Source of the DNA: Bretschneidera sinensis
Taxonomy: Eukaryota; Streptophyta; Magnoliopsida; Brassicales; Akaniaceae
Assembly (NCBI GenBank): GCA_023935145.1
Contig: CM043705.1
Location: 54,423,084-54,487,083 of the forward strand
DNA length: 64,000 nt
Direction of reading: 5' to 3'
The notes under the pieces are model-generated. The model was not told the origin of the DNA and made no database searches. It worked only from the letters and a program-made list of their open reading frames with translations. This document shows, one piece after another, positions 13,056 to 23,795 of this stretch; position 1 is the stretch's first letter; every line of letters starts with the position of its first letter. The position numbers were made by a program, and so were the translations under genes.

Positions 13056-13847
13056 TTATAAGGACCACAACCTATACCCCTTAACCTCATCACTATACCC
13101 TAAAAACACACATTTTCTATACCTTGGGTTAAGTTTATCATCCTTTTGATGTGCATATGTAGCACACCCAAAAGTCATAAGGTTGCTCAACTCAGGGGGT
13201 TTTCCACTCCACATCTCCATGGAAGTCTTGAGCTCTAAAGCTCTAGAGAGTGATCTATTAACCAAGTATGCAGCTGTAAATACAGCTTCTCTCCAAAAAT
13301 ATTTTGGTAAACTGGATGCTATTAACATGCACCAAACCTTTTCCATAAGGGTTCTATTCATCCTCTCAGTAACTCCATTTTACTAAGGGGTTTTCACAAC
13401 CGTTCTATGTCTTAGAATACCATTTAATTCACAGAATTTATCAAAATCTTTATTAAAAAATTCTAAGCCATTATCAGTTCTTAACACCTTAACTACCCTG
13501 CCCATTTGAGTCTCCAGCAACTTTTTCCACACTACAAATTTATTCAAAGCATCTAATTTATTTTTAAGCAAATAAACCCAAACCAGTCTTGAATAATCAT
13601 CAATTAAAGATAGAAAGTAACGATTACTTCCCTGTGTTGGTGTCCTTGTTGGTCCCCAAAGATCCGCATGGATGTAATCAAGAATCCCTTTAGACTTGTG
13701 CACTCCAGTGTTGAAGCTGACCTGATGTTGCTTCCCAAGAATGCAACTCTCACAGAAATCTAGTTTCTCTACTTTGTCTCCACCAAGTAAACTATCCTTG
13801 CTGAGAACTTACAGCTCTCTTTCGCTCATATATCCCAAGTGATTGTG
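13056..13847 (-). pseudogene. Copia integrase
   Basis: Integrase fragments in order on the minus strand: HNHLGYMSERELQVLSK with a CESCILGK zinc-finger half near 13740-13847, then DYIHADLWGPTRTP, FLSLIDDYSRLVWVYLL, VLRTDNGLEFFNKDF and, after an in-frame stop near 13384 (CAG-to-TAG type), QNGVTERMNRTLMEKVW. The D, D and E catalytic positions are present. The C-terminal GKPPELSNLMTFGCATYAH and KCVFLGYSDEVKGYRLW blocks are typical of Copia. Confidence 0.88.
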
Positions 13848-15139
13848 CTAAAGTGCTACCTTATCCATCTCAGCCATCAAGCTTGCTGCTTGATCTTTGA
13901 TTTCTGTCTCACCGATCATCTCATAAAGTCCATCTTTGATTGCTGCTTTGATCACTATCAAAGAACCCTTAGTTACCTTAATCTTTTCTCCCTCAGCTTT
14001 GTATGTATACCCCATGGAATCTAGCTGCCCCAATGAGATCAAATTTCTCCTCAAATTCGGGAGATACCTTACATTTCGCAGCAGCCTTGTGACTCTATCA
14101 AACATCCTTAATTGGATGTCTCCTATCCCCTTCACTTGGCAAGAATTGTCATTCCCCAAAAAAACCCTTCCATCATTAATCTCCTTAAAATTCTTGAACC
14201 ATTCCTTGTGAGGGAATATGTGATAAGTGCACTCGAAATCCAGAATCCATTTCTCGCTGCCTAGCCTTCTGTTCACATTTGAGCACACAACAAGAACATC
14301 ATCTTGTTGTTCTCCTTTGGCAACCGAAACCTCTCCATTGTTGGTATGGCTTTTTCCTCTCTCATCCCACAACCTCTTCTTGCAATCTTTCTTGAAGTGA
14401 CTCTCCTTGTTGCAGTAGAAGCATCGTCTTCCTCCAAAATTCGGTTTGAAATGCGATATTCCATGGTTCTGCCCTCTACCTCTTGATTTCTCTCGATAGT
14501 TGTCATGAATGCTACTGCCATTCCGAGTTGCTGGCCTTCCTCTTATGAACTGCCTTTCCCCACTTGATGCCTCCCTACTCTTGGCTTTGAAATCATGAGC
14601 CCTTATAGCATTGACCACAATTTCTTTGGTTAGTGTATCTCTTCCATATTCAATTGAATTAATTAAACTATCAAAACAATCAGAAAGAGAATTTAATAAC
14701 ATAACAACCAATTGTTTATCCGGGAATTTAATACTACAACTAGCCAAATCTTGAACTAGTTTATTAAAGACATAAAGATTATCTTACAACTCTTTATTAT
14801 GATCCATTTTAAAAGCAAAGATTCTTTTAAGAAGATAAATCTTGTTAGGGAGAGTTTTGGTAAGAAACAACTCATTTAGTTTCTTCCATATGATAGCAGG
14901 ATCTTCCGAGTCTCCGCACTCCCTTGTGACACTATTCGACATGTGTAGGAAGATGGTGTTGTATGCCATTTTCTTCATCTCAATCCGTTGGTCCTCCGTG
15001 ATACTTGCTGAAAAAGTATCATCTTCTCCAATAGCCAAGTCCACCTTCTGTTGCATAAGAACAGCCTTGATCTTTCGCTTCCACAGGGAAAGATCTCCCT
15101 TTTCCATCAAACTTCTCAACAACAAAATTTGAACCCATC
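13848..15139 (-). pseudogene. Copia gag and protease
   Basis: Gag begins near 15139 with a Met-Gly-Ser-Asn-Phe start, shifts frame within about 15 codons, and continues as DLSLWKRKIKAVLMQQKVDL (N-terminal gag_pre domain). A CCHC zinc knuckle CFYCNKESHFKKDC is intact. The protease active-site block reads WILDFECTYH where Copia elements normally have an Asp-Ser-Gly triad, so the catalytic Gly is lost. Further stops separate 14747 from 14784. The genes are dead. Confidence 0.85.
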
Positions 15140-15389
15140 TTGCAGAGATGATCCTAGATTTGTGCAGTACCCATAAATGCTTTCCAACTTCTTCTAAACC
15201 TCAAGAACATGATCGAAGATTGATCTCAACACCGTTCTTGAATCACTCTCAAGAACACGATTTGATCTTGATCTTAATCTTTACTCCGTTCTTAAATCAC
15301 CCAAGAAGTTTGTTCTTTGATTCTTAGAGTCTTGCTCTGATACCTTCTATTCTTTCTCCGATACCCGACTGTTTAAGCTCTGATACCAT

Positions 15390-16212
15390 TGTTGGGAAAC
15401 CACCTTAAATGATGCCCAGGAGGTGATCTTCCAAACACCCAAGTCTAGAGTGACTTGTATAAAGAAAATGAAACAACAACCAATCAAAGCAAGAAAGAAA
15501 AGAACACAAGCAATTTGTTGACGAGGTTTGGCAAAGTGCCTATGTCCCTGTGAGCTCTTCCAAGCTCTATGCACTATCTTATCAATAGAGTTCTTTACAA
15601 TCAGCAACACCCTTCCAAGAACTCACAGGTTCTTGAAGAACAAAAGAAGAAAAAGAAGAAGAAAGTGATAAGAACTAACCTTGGAATTTTTCCAAGAAAA
15701 ATCCCCTTACAAGCCCTTGAATCCCTTTCTATTATACTCTCTCTCTTTTTAAACAACCAGCCTCTTTGCAGAATCTCTCTTGAGTTTAGTGTCTTTGCAC
15801 TCTTATAATTGATCTCACTTTTAATCACAAGTTATGTTCTGTTATGACTTTTGAAGCTAAGTGACTCTTTATATAGTCCACCAACTTCTTGACCAATCTT
15901 GAGTGTCATTCTCCACCCTTAGATCTTGATGACCAATCAACCATGGCCTTGATCAATCCTTAGTGATCTTATGCATTTTGAACATGTCTCACGAACCACT
16001 TAAAAAGCTGAAATATGTGTGCATTAGTGTGTCTGGCGCCGCGGCCCAAATTAGGGCAGGCCGCGGCCTGAGCCACGGTGCACATCTCCTCTAGGCCTCC
16101 TCCTTGCTGGGCGTCGTGGTCTAGGAAGGTTGTGCCATGGTGCACACTGGTGCTGAATATGCTGATTTTATTCTTTCACCTTCTTGTTTAAACCTCGGAC
16201 AAAATACCAACA
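15390..16212 (-). repeat. Copia 5' LTR
   Basis: An 823-bp LTR followed on the minus strand by the primer-binding site TGGTATCAGAGC (plus-strand 15378-15389). The right flank GAAGC repeats the left target site. Confidence 0.9.
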
Positions 16213-17034
16213 GAAGCAGTAATGGCAGATCCACTTGAGTGATCATCCCAAGAAACAAGAATTCTGATTTTATTATTCTATTATCAGTGGTACCGTAAGA
16301 AACAAGATTTCTCTGCTGATTTGGTCTATATGAAATCCGTTTTGAACATAATTTTGTGTTTGCTCTGAAAGGTTCAATACTGAAGCCACTGATTCACAAA
16401 GGGGAGAATTTGAGCCAAAGTTAAGGACCGTGCCATTGTTTGCAGCATTGACTTGGGCTTCTCATAGAGCTTCTGAAACCATGATGTGTCGATAGTGTGA
16501 AGCAGAAGAGCTCTTGTTCTTGCAAAGACCAGCACCCACTGGCACATTCCTCATAGTTCCTCCAACAGTCTAGTATCTCTGGCTTTTTTTTTTTTTTTTG
16601 TAGAAATGACGAGGCTTGTTCACACTGTAATTGTTGTAGTAACAAAACTTAGTGTCCATACTATTATAGGGACATGGAAATATCTTATCATACTTCTTCA
16701 AAGTCTTTTCTTATGAGGAACTTGTCTCGTTTTGTTGTCCATTCTTGGAGCTTTTCACTCATGAAGTTTCTCTATGGACAGGGAGTTTTCGGGTTCTCAC
16801 TAATATCATATGATTATGCAAGCTCTGTGTTGTATGAAATCTCGGAGATCTATTTACCTTTTCCCTAATTTTTTTTGCAGAAAACAAAAAATTCATTATG
16901 AAAATACTTGAGGTTCTTTGACTTTTTTTATTTATTTTGAGAATGAAGATTCTTTGATCCTAAAATAAGCAGTCATCCATTTTTGGAGATACCAAACAAA
17001 CAAAAAGGAAGTTAGGCAATCCTCCTTTATATTT

Positions 17035-18312
17035 TGTTAACCCTTATTTTATTTTAATTATGACAAAACAGTGCTTTAACCATGCTAACAATTTTATCTA
17101 AGTGTTTTTCATTAAACTTAAACATCCAACTCAAGGACAAGACATATTTCAAACATAAACAAGAAGAGATTTCACTTGAGAGACACTCAAAAGAAAATCG
17201 AAGACTAAGTTTAGATTCTAAAGTAGTTTATATTCACATGTAAATCTCTTCTTTAGTTTCTTAGCTTGATCTTGGCTCAAAAACTCTTTTTGAAAATGTT
17301 TTGCTCAATCGAAAACTCATTTCTATCAAAAAATGACTTAAAAGTCTAAGTTTTCTAAAACGAATAGTCGACTGTGGCTTTTCAACAATCGACTGTCAAG
17401 TCTCTGCAACTGACCATTTTAAGAACTAAAATAGACAGTCGACTGTGAAAGAGACAAAGAGTTTCACAATCAACTGTCCAATTCTCTATAAGCTGGCCAT
17501 TTTGAAAATCAAAATGGATAGTCGACTGTAGATCAAGAGATAGTCGACTGTGAAAATGACAGAGAGTTTCACAGTCGACTGTCCAAATCATTTTAAGCCC
17601 AGAATTTCAAATTCAAGAGAAGATAGTCGACTGTTCATTTTTCACAGTCGACTATCTTGTCAAGAAAACGATTAATTTTCAAAATCTGGACGCGGGATTA
17701 GAGCAATTAATGCTCCAAACCTACCAAATTTATATCTAACAGCCATTTAAGGCCAATGTTATAAAAACTCATCTTCAATGAGCATTTAAACAACAAGAAA
17801 GAACATTCAATTTCAAAAAATCAGCTCATTAATACTCTTAAAAGCTTTGAAAAATTCCTTCAATCCATTTATCAAGCTTTGTTCTTAAAAGAGAGATTAT
17901 CTTCATATTGTAAAGCATTTATTGCTATCTCTCTTATTTTCCTTTACATTAAATATCAATCATTGTAAAGAGAAAGAGTTGGTATAACTCTTAGAGTGTT
18001 TAAGATTAAACACTTCCTTGTGGAAGAGAGTGCTTGTAAGGTTTGTGCAACACCCGTGAAGTTGCTTGACTATAATTAGTGGATTGCTTCAAGGAGGTTC
18101 TTTGAAGAGAGTAGACGTAGGGTCAGAGATATTCTGATATTGCCGAACCACTATGAACGGAGTTTGCATATTCTCTTCCCTTACTCCTTTAATTTCAAAC
18201 ATCTTATTGATTGTGTGTTTTGCTTGATTAAATTGTTAAAAACTTGTGAGTTAATTGCAAAAAAATTTTAAAACCCAAGTCACCCCCTCTTGGGTTTGTA
18301 CCTCGATCTACA
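17035..18312. mobile_element. Solo LTR, SIRE/Maximus-like Copia
   Basis: A sequence of about 1.28 kb running from TGTTAACCCTTATTTT to the motif CACCCCCTCTTGGGTTTG and CTACA, features I associate with SIRE-type Copia LTRs. The flanks TATTT (left) and TATGT (right) match at 4 of 5 positions, a plausible decayed target duplication. No internal genes or second LTR follow, so recombination to a solo LTR is likely. It contains a cluster of AGTCGACTGT motifs. Confidence 0.6.
17366..17655. repeat. Cluster of palindromic AGTCGACT motifs
   Basis: About nine copies of a CAGTCGACTG-like palindrome (some with one mismatch) lie in 290 bp at irregular spacing, with the linker AGAGTTTCAC repeated. It sits in the first half of the solo LTR, likely upstream of its promoter. 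Confidence 0.75.
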
Positions 18313-18703
18313 TATGTGTAGGTAGAAAGCAAGCAACTATATACTCACAAGCACCATACAAAGCAGCCCAACATAAGGTAGAAATTGAAGAACACATCAA
18401 CAACTATAGTTATAACTTAACATGTTTTGTTCAGTGATCTAACACTAATCAATACTTATGTTCAGTCCACATATAAGTACATTCATACAATATTGATAGT
18501 GTCGTTACCCTTTGTCTCCCAATATTTTTTTTTATAAAAAAAAAGAATGCAATCAATGATGCACTTAAGTTTGTGGATGATTAAGGTACTCTTCATCCTA
18601 AAGCATTCAACATACCTCTTCTTTTTTTTTTTTAATAGAATACACCTTTTTTTTTTTTTTTTTATCATCAGTGATGTTTGGGTATATTCATCTCTTCTTT
18701 TAT
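18313..18703. other. Low-complexity spacer
   Basis: Spacer between the solo LTR and the Copia relic, with long A and T runs at 18530-18545, 18620-18632 and 18645-18663. No gene is visible. Confidence 0.5.
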
Positions 18704-18787
18704 TTCCCTCAAATGATACATAATAAAGATTTTGAAAAAACTTTTGGCTAAGTTTTATATTATTATTATTTATTGTTATAAAAATTG

Positions 18788-18790
<3 letters not shown>

Positions 18791-18834
<44 letters not shown>
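18791..18834. repeat. (TA)n microsatellite
   Basis: About 22 uninterrupted TA units. Confidence 0.95.
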
Positions 18835-18837
<3 letters not shown>

Positions 18838-19144
18838 ACACAGCTAAAATTTTAAGCTTCGTAAAGAAAGCTTTTGAATTAAAAATATAATTAAGAATAG
18901 TATTTTTTAAATATAATTCAAAAATAATATTAAATATTCATGCATGAAGTTTAAACTTGCCGAACGAACATAAGTGAGAGCCAACTTCCTAAGATGACCA
19001 GGAAGTGACTTAAAGATGTTTAAGAAAGGGTCAATCACCATGAGCATCTACATAACAAAATTGAAGAAAAAAAACGATCTTATAATGTCAGCATCAGAAA
19101 ATTAAAGATGCAAAAATTCACACATAACACATACAAATTAATGA

Positions 19145-19595
19145 GATTTAAGAGAAGAAGAGTCACTCTCTTAATTTTTATTGATTAATTACTCACTTAA
19201 TGTGTCGGTCTTTATACTAACTATAATTAATGCGGATTACTAATAAAATAAACTAACTACCCTCACTAGAAATATACCAACTAAACCTACTAGAAGTAAT
19301 CTATCAAATCCTAATTGGTTTATAATTCTAACATTGTCTCACTTAAACCAAGTTTTCAATCTTGATCATCCCCATCATCTTCTTGAAGGTGCCGCCTGCC
19401 TTGAGTGGTTTATTTAAGAGAAGAAGAGCCACTCTCTTAATTTTTATTTATTAATTACTCACTTAATGTGTCAGTATTTAACTAACTATAATTAATGTGG
19501 ATTACTAATAAAATAAACTAACTACTCTCACTAGAAATATACTAACTAAACCTACTAGAAGTAATCTAACAAATCCTAATTGGTTTTATAAAGAT
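19145..19595. repeat. Two tandem copies of a Copia LTR segment
   Basis: A segment of about 188 bp beginning GAGAAGAAGAG and ending in CCTAATTGGTTTTATAA-like sequence occurs at 19145-19334 and again at 19408-19595, nearly identical. A third, more diverged copy lies at 32385-32575. This points to unequal exchange or a tandem partial element. Confidence 0.75.
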
Positions 19596-20146
19596 GCCAA
19601 CATCTTATTCTTCTTCTTCACATAACCCGACTTTTGCTTGTATATTTTTCCTACTAACAACGATTTAAAATGATCCACTTTTCCACTAGGCTTGTACTTA
19701 GTTTTGTACACTCAGTTGACACCTGGCTTCTATCACTTGGAAGGGTAATGAGCTCACAGGTGTTATTTTTCTCAATTTGATGAATTTCTTCATCCACATG
19801 AACCCAACGATTATCACATGTAGCTTCCTCGTATGTTAAAGAATCACAATTTACAATAAAGCAAAATTTACTATGTCTTCATTATCAACAAAATCAATTT
19901 CATTACCAACCACAGAGTCTTGAAAACGTGTAGGCAAATGGCATTGAAATTGTAGATGACTAGATGAATATGTAGGTGTAAGCAACACATTCAATGAAGA
20001 TAGATCACTAGTAAGTTACAAATTTCGATCTTCAATTTCTCCCTTTACGTTATCAATAACTGGTAACTGCGATGAATTTTTTTTTTTTCAACAGACCAAT
20101 CCCAAACACATTACTTATCAAAAGTGACATCATGACTCATAATAAC

Positions 20147-20749
20147 TGTTAAGATTTTGGCTCAATACCATATATGGAGGAATTCTATTTGGTTTGGGCA
20201 AAGTGGTTTCCTATTTTTTAGTTGCTTATTCTAGCAGGAGTATAGTATTAGTTTCCTATTAGATGTTGGTTTGTTCTAATAGGAGTAGTAATAGCAGTCT
20301 CTTATGATGTTGTTCTTTTCCTATTAATATTAGAAAAATCTCCTCTATATAAAGAGGGTCCTAATGAAGGTTTGAAGCACATTCATAATTCTCATATATA
20401 TCGTAAGCTATAGTGATTTACTACTAGAGCTAGGATGTGAGTTTTGAGTGTATTGGGGTTTGGAGTTGTCAAGCAAAGAGGGCACTTACAACTAGAGTCA
20501 GGTTGAGAGCTTTGGTTGTATTAGAACATTCGGGTTGTGAGGTTGTGAGAGTTTAGTAACTTTGCTCTTATTAAAATTGTAATTAAAGATTAATAAAACA
20601 GTGGGTTTGTTGGTGGACGTAAACAAAGAGGTTTCCAAATCATATTAAATTGTTGTGTTATTGCTCTTTATTTGCCTTGCCTATTTAATTATTGTGGTTG
20701 TGTTTTTTCCTAAAATTTGAGTACGTGGATTTTAGATATAATCTCAACA
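20147..20749. mobile_element. Solo LTR inside the Copia relic
   Basis: A 603-bp sequence starting TGTTAAGATTTTGG and ending ATCTCAACA, flanked by ATAAC and ATCAC (4 of 5 match). It splits the Copia integrase-RT linker: on the minus strand the codons before it (YNPKTSK-like) and after it (MSHDVTFDK-like) are contiguous in intact Copia proteins. A promoter-like TATATAAAG at about 20346 supports LTR identity. Confidence 0.8.
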
Positions 20750-21178
20750 ATCACCTTGCTTGTTTTCGGGTTGTACAATTTGTGACCTTTTGTTTCGCGA
20801 CTGTAGTCAATAAAAATACATTTTCAGCTTTGTCATCAAGCTAATTTCTCAATGCATTAGGGACATAAGCATAAGCTATACAACCAAACACCTTCAAGTA
20901 TCCAATGCTTGGCTTTCAACGAGTCCAAACTTCATATAAAGTTTTTCCATGAAATTTTTTTGTAAGGAACCTGTTCAAAAATAGATAAAACAAGAAACAA
21001 CTTCTACCAAAAAAGCTTTAGGTAAATTCTTATTATGTAGTATACCTTTAACCATGTTTATAACAATCTCGTTCTTCATGCTACCCTATTTTGTTAAGGA
21101 GTATACCTAGTAGTCAATAGATACTCAATCTCATATTTTCTCAAAATATCATCACAATCAGTGTACTCGGTGTCTTTA

Positions 21179-23795
21179 TGTAATACCGTATTTGTAAAGT
21201 AAGGGTAAAGAAGTAAATTAATAAATATAGCATGAAATTAAAATTATATATTTTACGCAATGGATATAGAATGGAACAAAATAATTCTTTAAAAAAAAGA
21301 TTTTTGGGATGTGGATGTCATTAAAGGATTTTTGGGACGTGGATGTCGTTAAAAGATTTTTGGGACATGGATGTCTTTAAAAACTTTCTGGGACATAGAT
21401 GTTATTAAAAAAAAAAAATTTGATCTCACGTAAGAATGAGATCAAAAGAAAGAAAAGAAGAAAAAAAAAAGGTGGTGGAAATCATGCTTCCACCATTATC
21501 CACTTCGTGGAGGCTTTTTAAATAAAAAAAAAATGAGATAGTTAGGTGGGAGGCTTTTGAAGACTAAAAACATAGAGGCTTATTTTTAAAAAAAATAAAT
21601 AAAGGTTGAAAGTTAGGTGAGAGGTGCAAGCAAGTTCTCATATATAAGTATGTATAACTGAACGATTTCGTTCAGTTTTCTTTCAATTTCCCTTGTTTTT
21701 CTCAAAATATTTGGAAACCCAAAGAAAAGTCAAAAGAACAAAATTTTGAAGGGATTTTCTGTGGAATTTTATAAAGGATCATGAGAAGCTATCAGTATTA
21801 TGAGGTAATAGCAAAATATTTATTTTTGAATTTTTAGCATATATGAAATTCCTGGAGCTCAAAGCGAGAATTTTCGTAGGGAGTGGTTTACGATGAATTT
21901 AAGAAATAATTAGAAATTTAATACAAATATAATGTCAGATGTTGACTATTTACAACGAGAGAAATTTCTGAGAAGAACCGAGAAAGGCAAGAAAGTGACC
22001 AACGGGTAGCTTTAAGTGCTACGGGGTGAGTTGAATTTACTTTTAGTAGTCTAAATAAAAATTAGTTATTTTGGTGATATTATTAAAATTAATTATTAAA
22101 GTATGCTTGGGTGATAGATGAAAAATTGATTTATGGGTATGATAGGAAATTTGGTCAGGTAGAAATATTTTTCGATGAGAAATGATATTTTTGAAAACCA
22201 TAAGTTTATTTGAGAATAAAAGCAATAAATAAATTATTGATGAGATATATTGATGTTTTAATACGAGTTATGATGAGATGAATTTTAGTAGATCTTGATA
22301 AATTTTAGCGGATGATTTGAGGTGAATTTTAGTAGATCTTAACAAATTTTGGTGGCTGATTTGATATGAAATTTAGCGGATCTTGTCAGACTTTAATTGA
22401 TTAATTGATGTGATTTGGGAAGAGAAGAATTTAGTTGAATTTTTATATAATTTGATAAAAATCTGGATGATTGGATGTAAGAAATTTTAAAGAAACCTTG
22501 TTATATAAAATTTGTGGATAATTAGGATAGCCAAATTAAATGGTTTGAATCTTTATATTGTTTTTATATTACTGTTTATATTACTGTTTCATATCATTGT
22601 TCATGCACATATGCATTAAATAATATAACCGAAAGAACCGGGAAGGCAGCCGATCTAATGAAATAACCGTGACAGCCGGTATATGCTGGGATGAAAAATA
22701 AAAACCGTGACAGCTGGTATATGCTGGGATGAAAAGTGAAAACCGTGACAGCCAGTATATGCTGGGATAAAAAGTGAAAACCGTGACAGCCGGTATATGC
22801 TGAAATTAACCGGGAAGGCAGCCAGTTTGATGAGAATAAAAGAACCGGGAGGGCAGTCGGTCTAAGATAATAATAACCTGTCGACAGGTGGGAAGACGTT
22901 CCCATCATAATCATTCATGCATCTGCATCTGTTTTAATTATCGTTGCATTTTTTTGAGATGTGGTATATCAATTGTGAATTAAATTATAGATGGTTGGGT
23001 CTCATAAAAAGAGACAGCTATAATAATGAGATTTTTGAGATGATGAGATGTAGTATATTAATTGTGAATTAAATTATAGATGGCTGGGTCTCATAAAAAG
23101 ATGCAGCTATAATGATGAAATTTTTGAGATGATGAGATGTTGTATATTAATTGTGAATTAAATTATAGATGGCTGGGTCTCATAAAAAGAGACAACTATA
23201 ATGATGAGATTTTTGAGATGTTGAGATATGATACTTTTTGTGAATTTAATTATAAAAGGTTGAGTTTCATAGAAAGAGACAGTAAGGTGATAAGACTTAT
23301 CTAAATGATGGATATTTTTTTGATATGAATCTCATTACGAGGTAATTAGGAGATAATTGATAGTCTTAAGGTGAACCAATGATTGAGAAGAAGAGATTGA
23401 TAATAGAAAGTGGTCATCAGGTTATGCGAAAAATAAATTTTAATATTAATGGATTATTGATGGAGTTTGGAATACTTTCAGTAAATTTAATTCACTGAGC
23501 TTGTGAAGCTCACTCCTCACTGTACAATGATTTTCAGGTAATAGGCTTGGCAAATAGTTTGATGAGTTGAGGTTCAGAAGAAATCATTTTCTGTAAGCTG
23601 GGTACGTGTCATCATCCTCAGACTAATGAGAAAATAAAATGAAAAATTTATTTGTAACTCTTCATGCATTTTACGGATTGATGTAAAGTTTTTTTGGTAA
23701 TTTTTATTTTTACTGCTGCATATATGTGTCGTGCTAGGATTCTCAAAATGTGATAACACCGTTTCGGGGTGGCCAACCCGGGATGGGTCGTTACA
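21179..23795 (+). repeat. Gypsy 5' LTR with internal tandem repeats
   Basis: A 2617-bp LTR. It holds three tandem arrays: about 27-bp units with GGATGT...AAAGATTTTTGGGAC (21296-21400), four copies of a roughly 38-bp unit with CCGTGACAGCCGGTATATGC (22667-22810), and three to four copies of a roughly 87-bp unit with GGCTGGGTCTCATAAAAAGA (22960-23290). Confidence 0.9.

Larger units (their letters stand above)
10191..16212 (-). mobile_element. Copia LTR retrotransposon, decayed
   Basis: The element runs on the minus strand and is bounded by LTRs at 10191-11036 and 15390-16212, both starting TGTTGGGAAACC and ending in CA. The 5-bp target duplication GAAGC lies at 10186-10190 and 16213-16217. Next to the 5' LTR, on the minus strand, TGGTATCAGAGC is the usual initiator-Met tRNA primer site. 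Gene order is gag, protease, integrase, RT, RNase H, as in Copia. The LTRs differ at many positions and by 23 bp in length, and the genes contain stops and frameshifts, so the insertion is not recent. Both LTRs share a GC-rich block (about 10810-10975 and 16030-16150) unlike the AT-rich surroundings. Confidence 0.93.
9598..16880 (-). pseudogene. CDF: Cycling DOF factor (CDF) pseudogene split by Copia
   Basis: Read on the minus strand this is a relic of a DOF zinc-finger transcription factor of the CDF group, repressors in photoperiodic flowering. The right piece (about 16880-16213) has an [14 protein letters not shown] linker and the DOF core [19 protein letters not shown]. An A-tract of about 17 replaces the second half of the Cys2-Cys2 finger, and the rest (YWTAGGTMRNVP-like, then NGTVLNFGSNSPLCES) continues in shifted frames. 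The first Cys pair is damaged (CPYN instead of CPRC) and there is an upstream stop. The left piece (10190-9598) carries the CDF C-terminus: YWGCSVPGPWNVPYLSSPQS, NSPNLGKHSREK, VPKTLRINDPSEAA and, after a frameshift, GGGGLFKGFKSK and LQANPAALSRSFNFH. Copia sits between them with a GAAGC target duplication. Recognition rests on several conserved CDF blocks in the right order. Confidence 0.85.

Noticed and set aside
22594..22914. ORFs in the Gypsy LTRs (also 29493-29774)
   Set aside because: They are made by the 38-bp tandem repeat and its flanks within LTRs and differ between the two LTRs.
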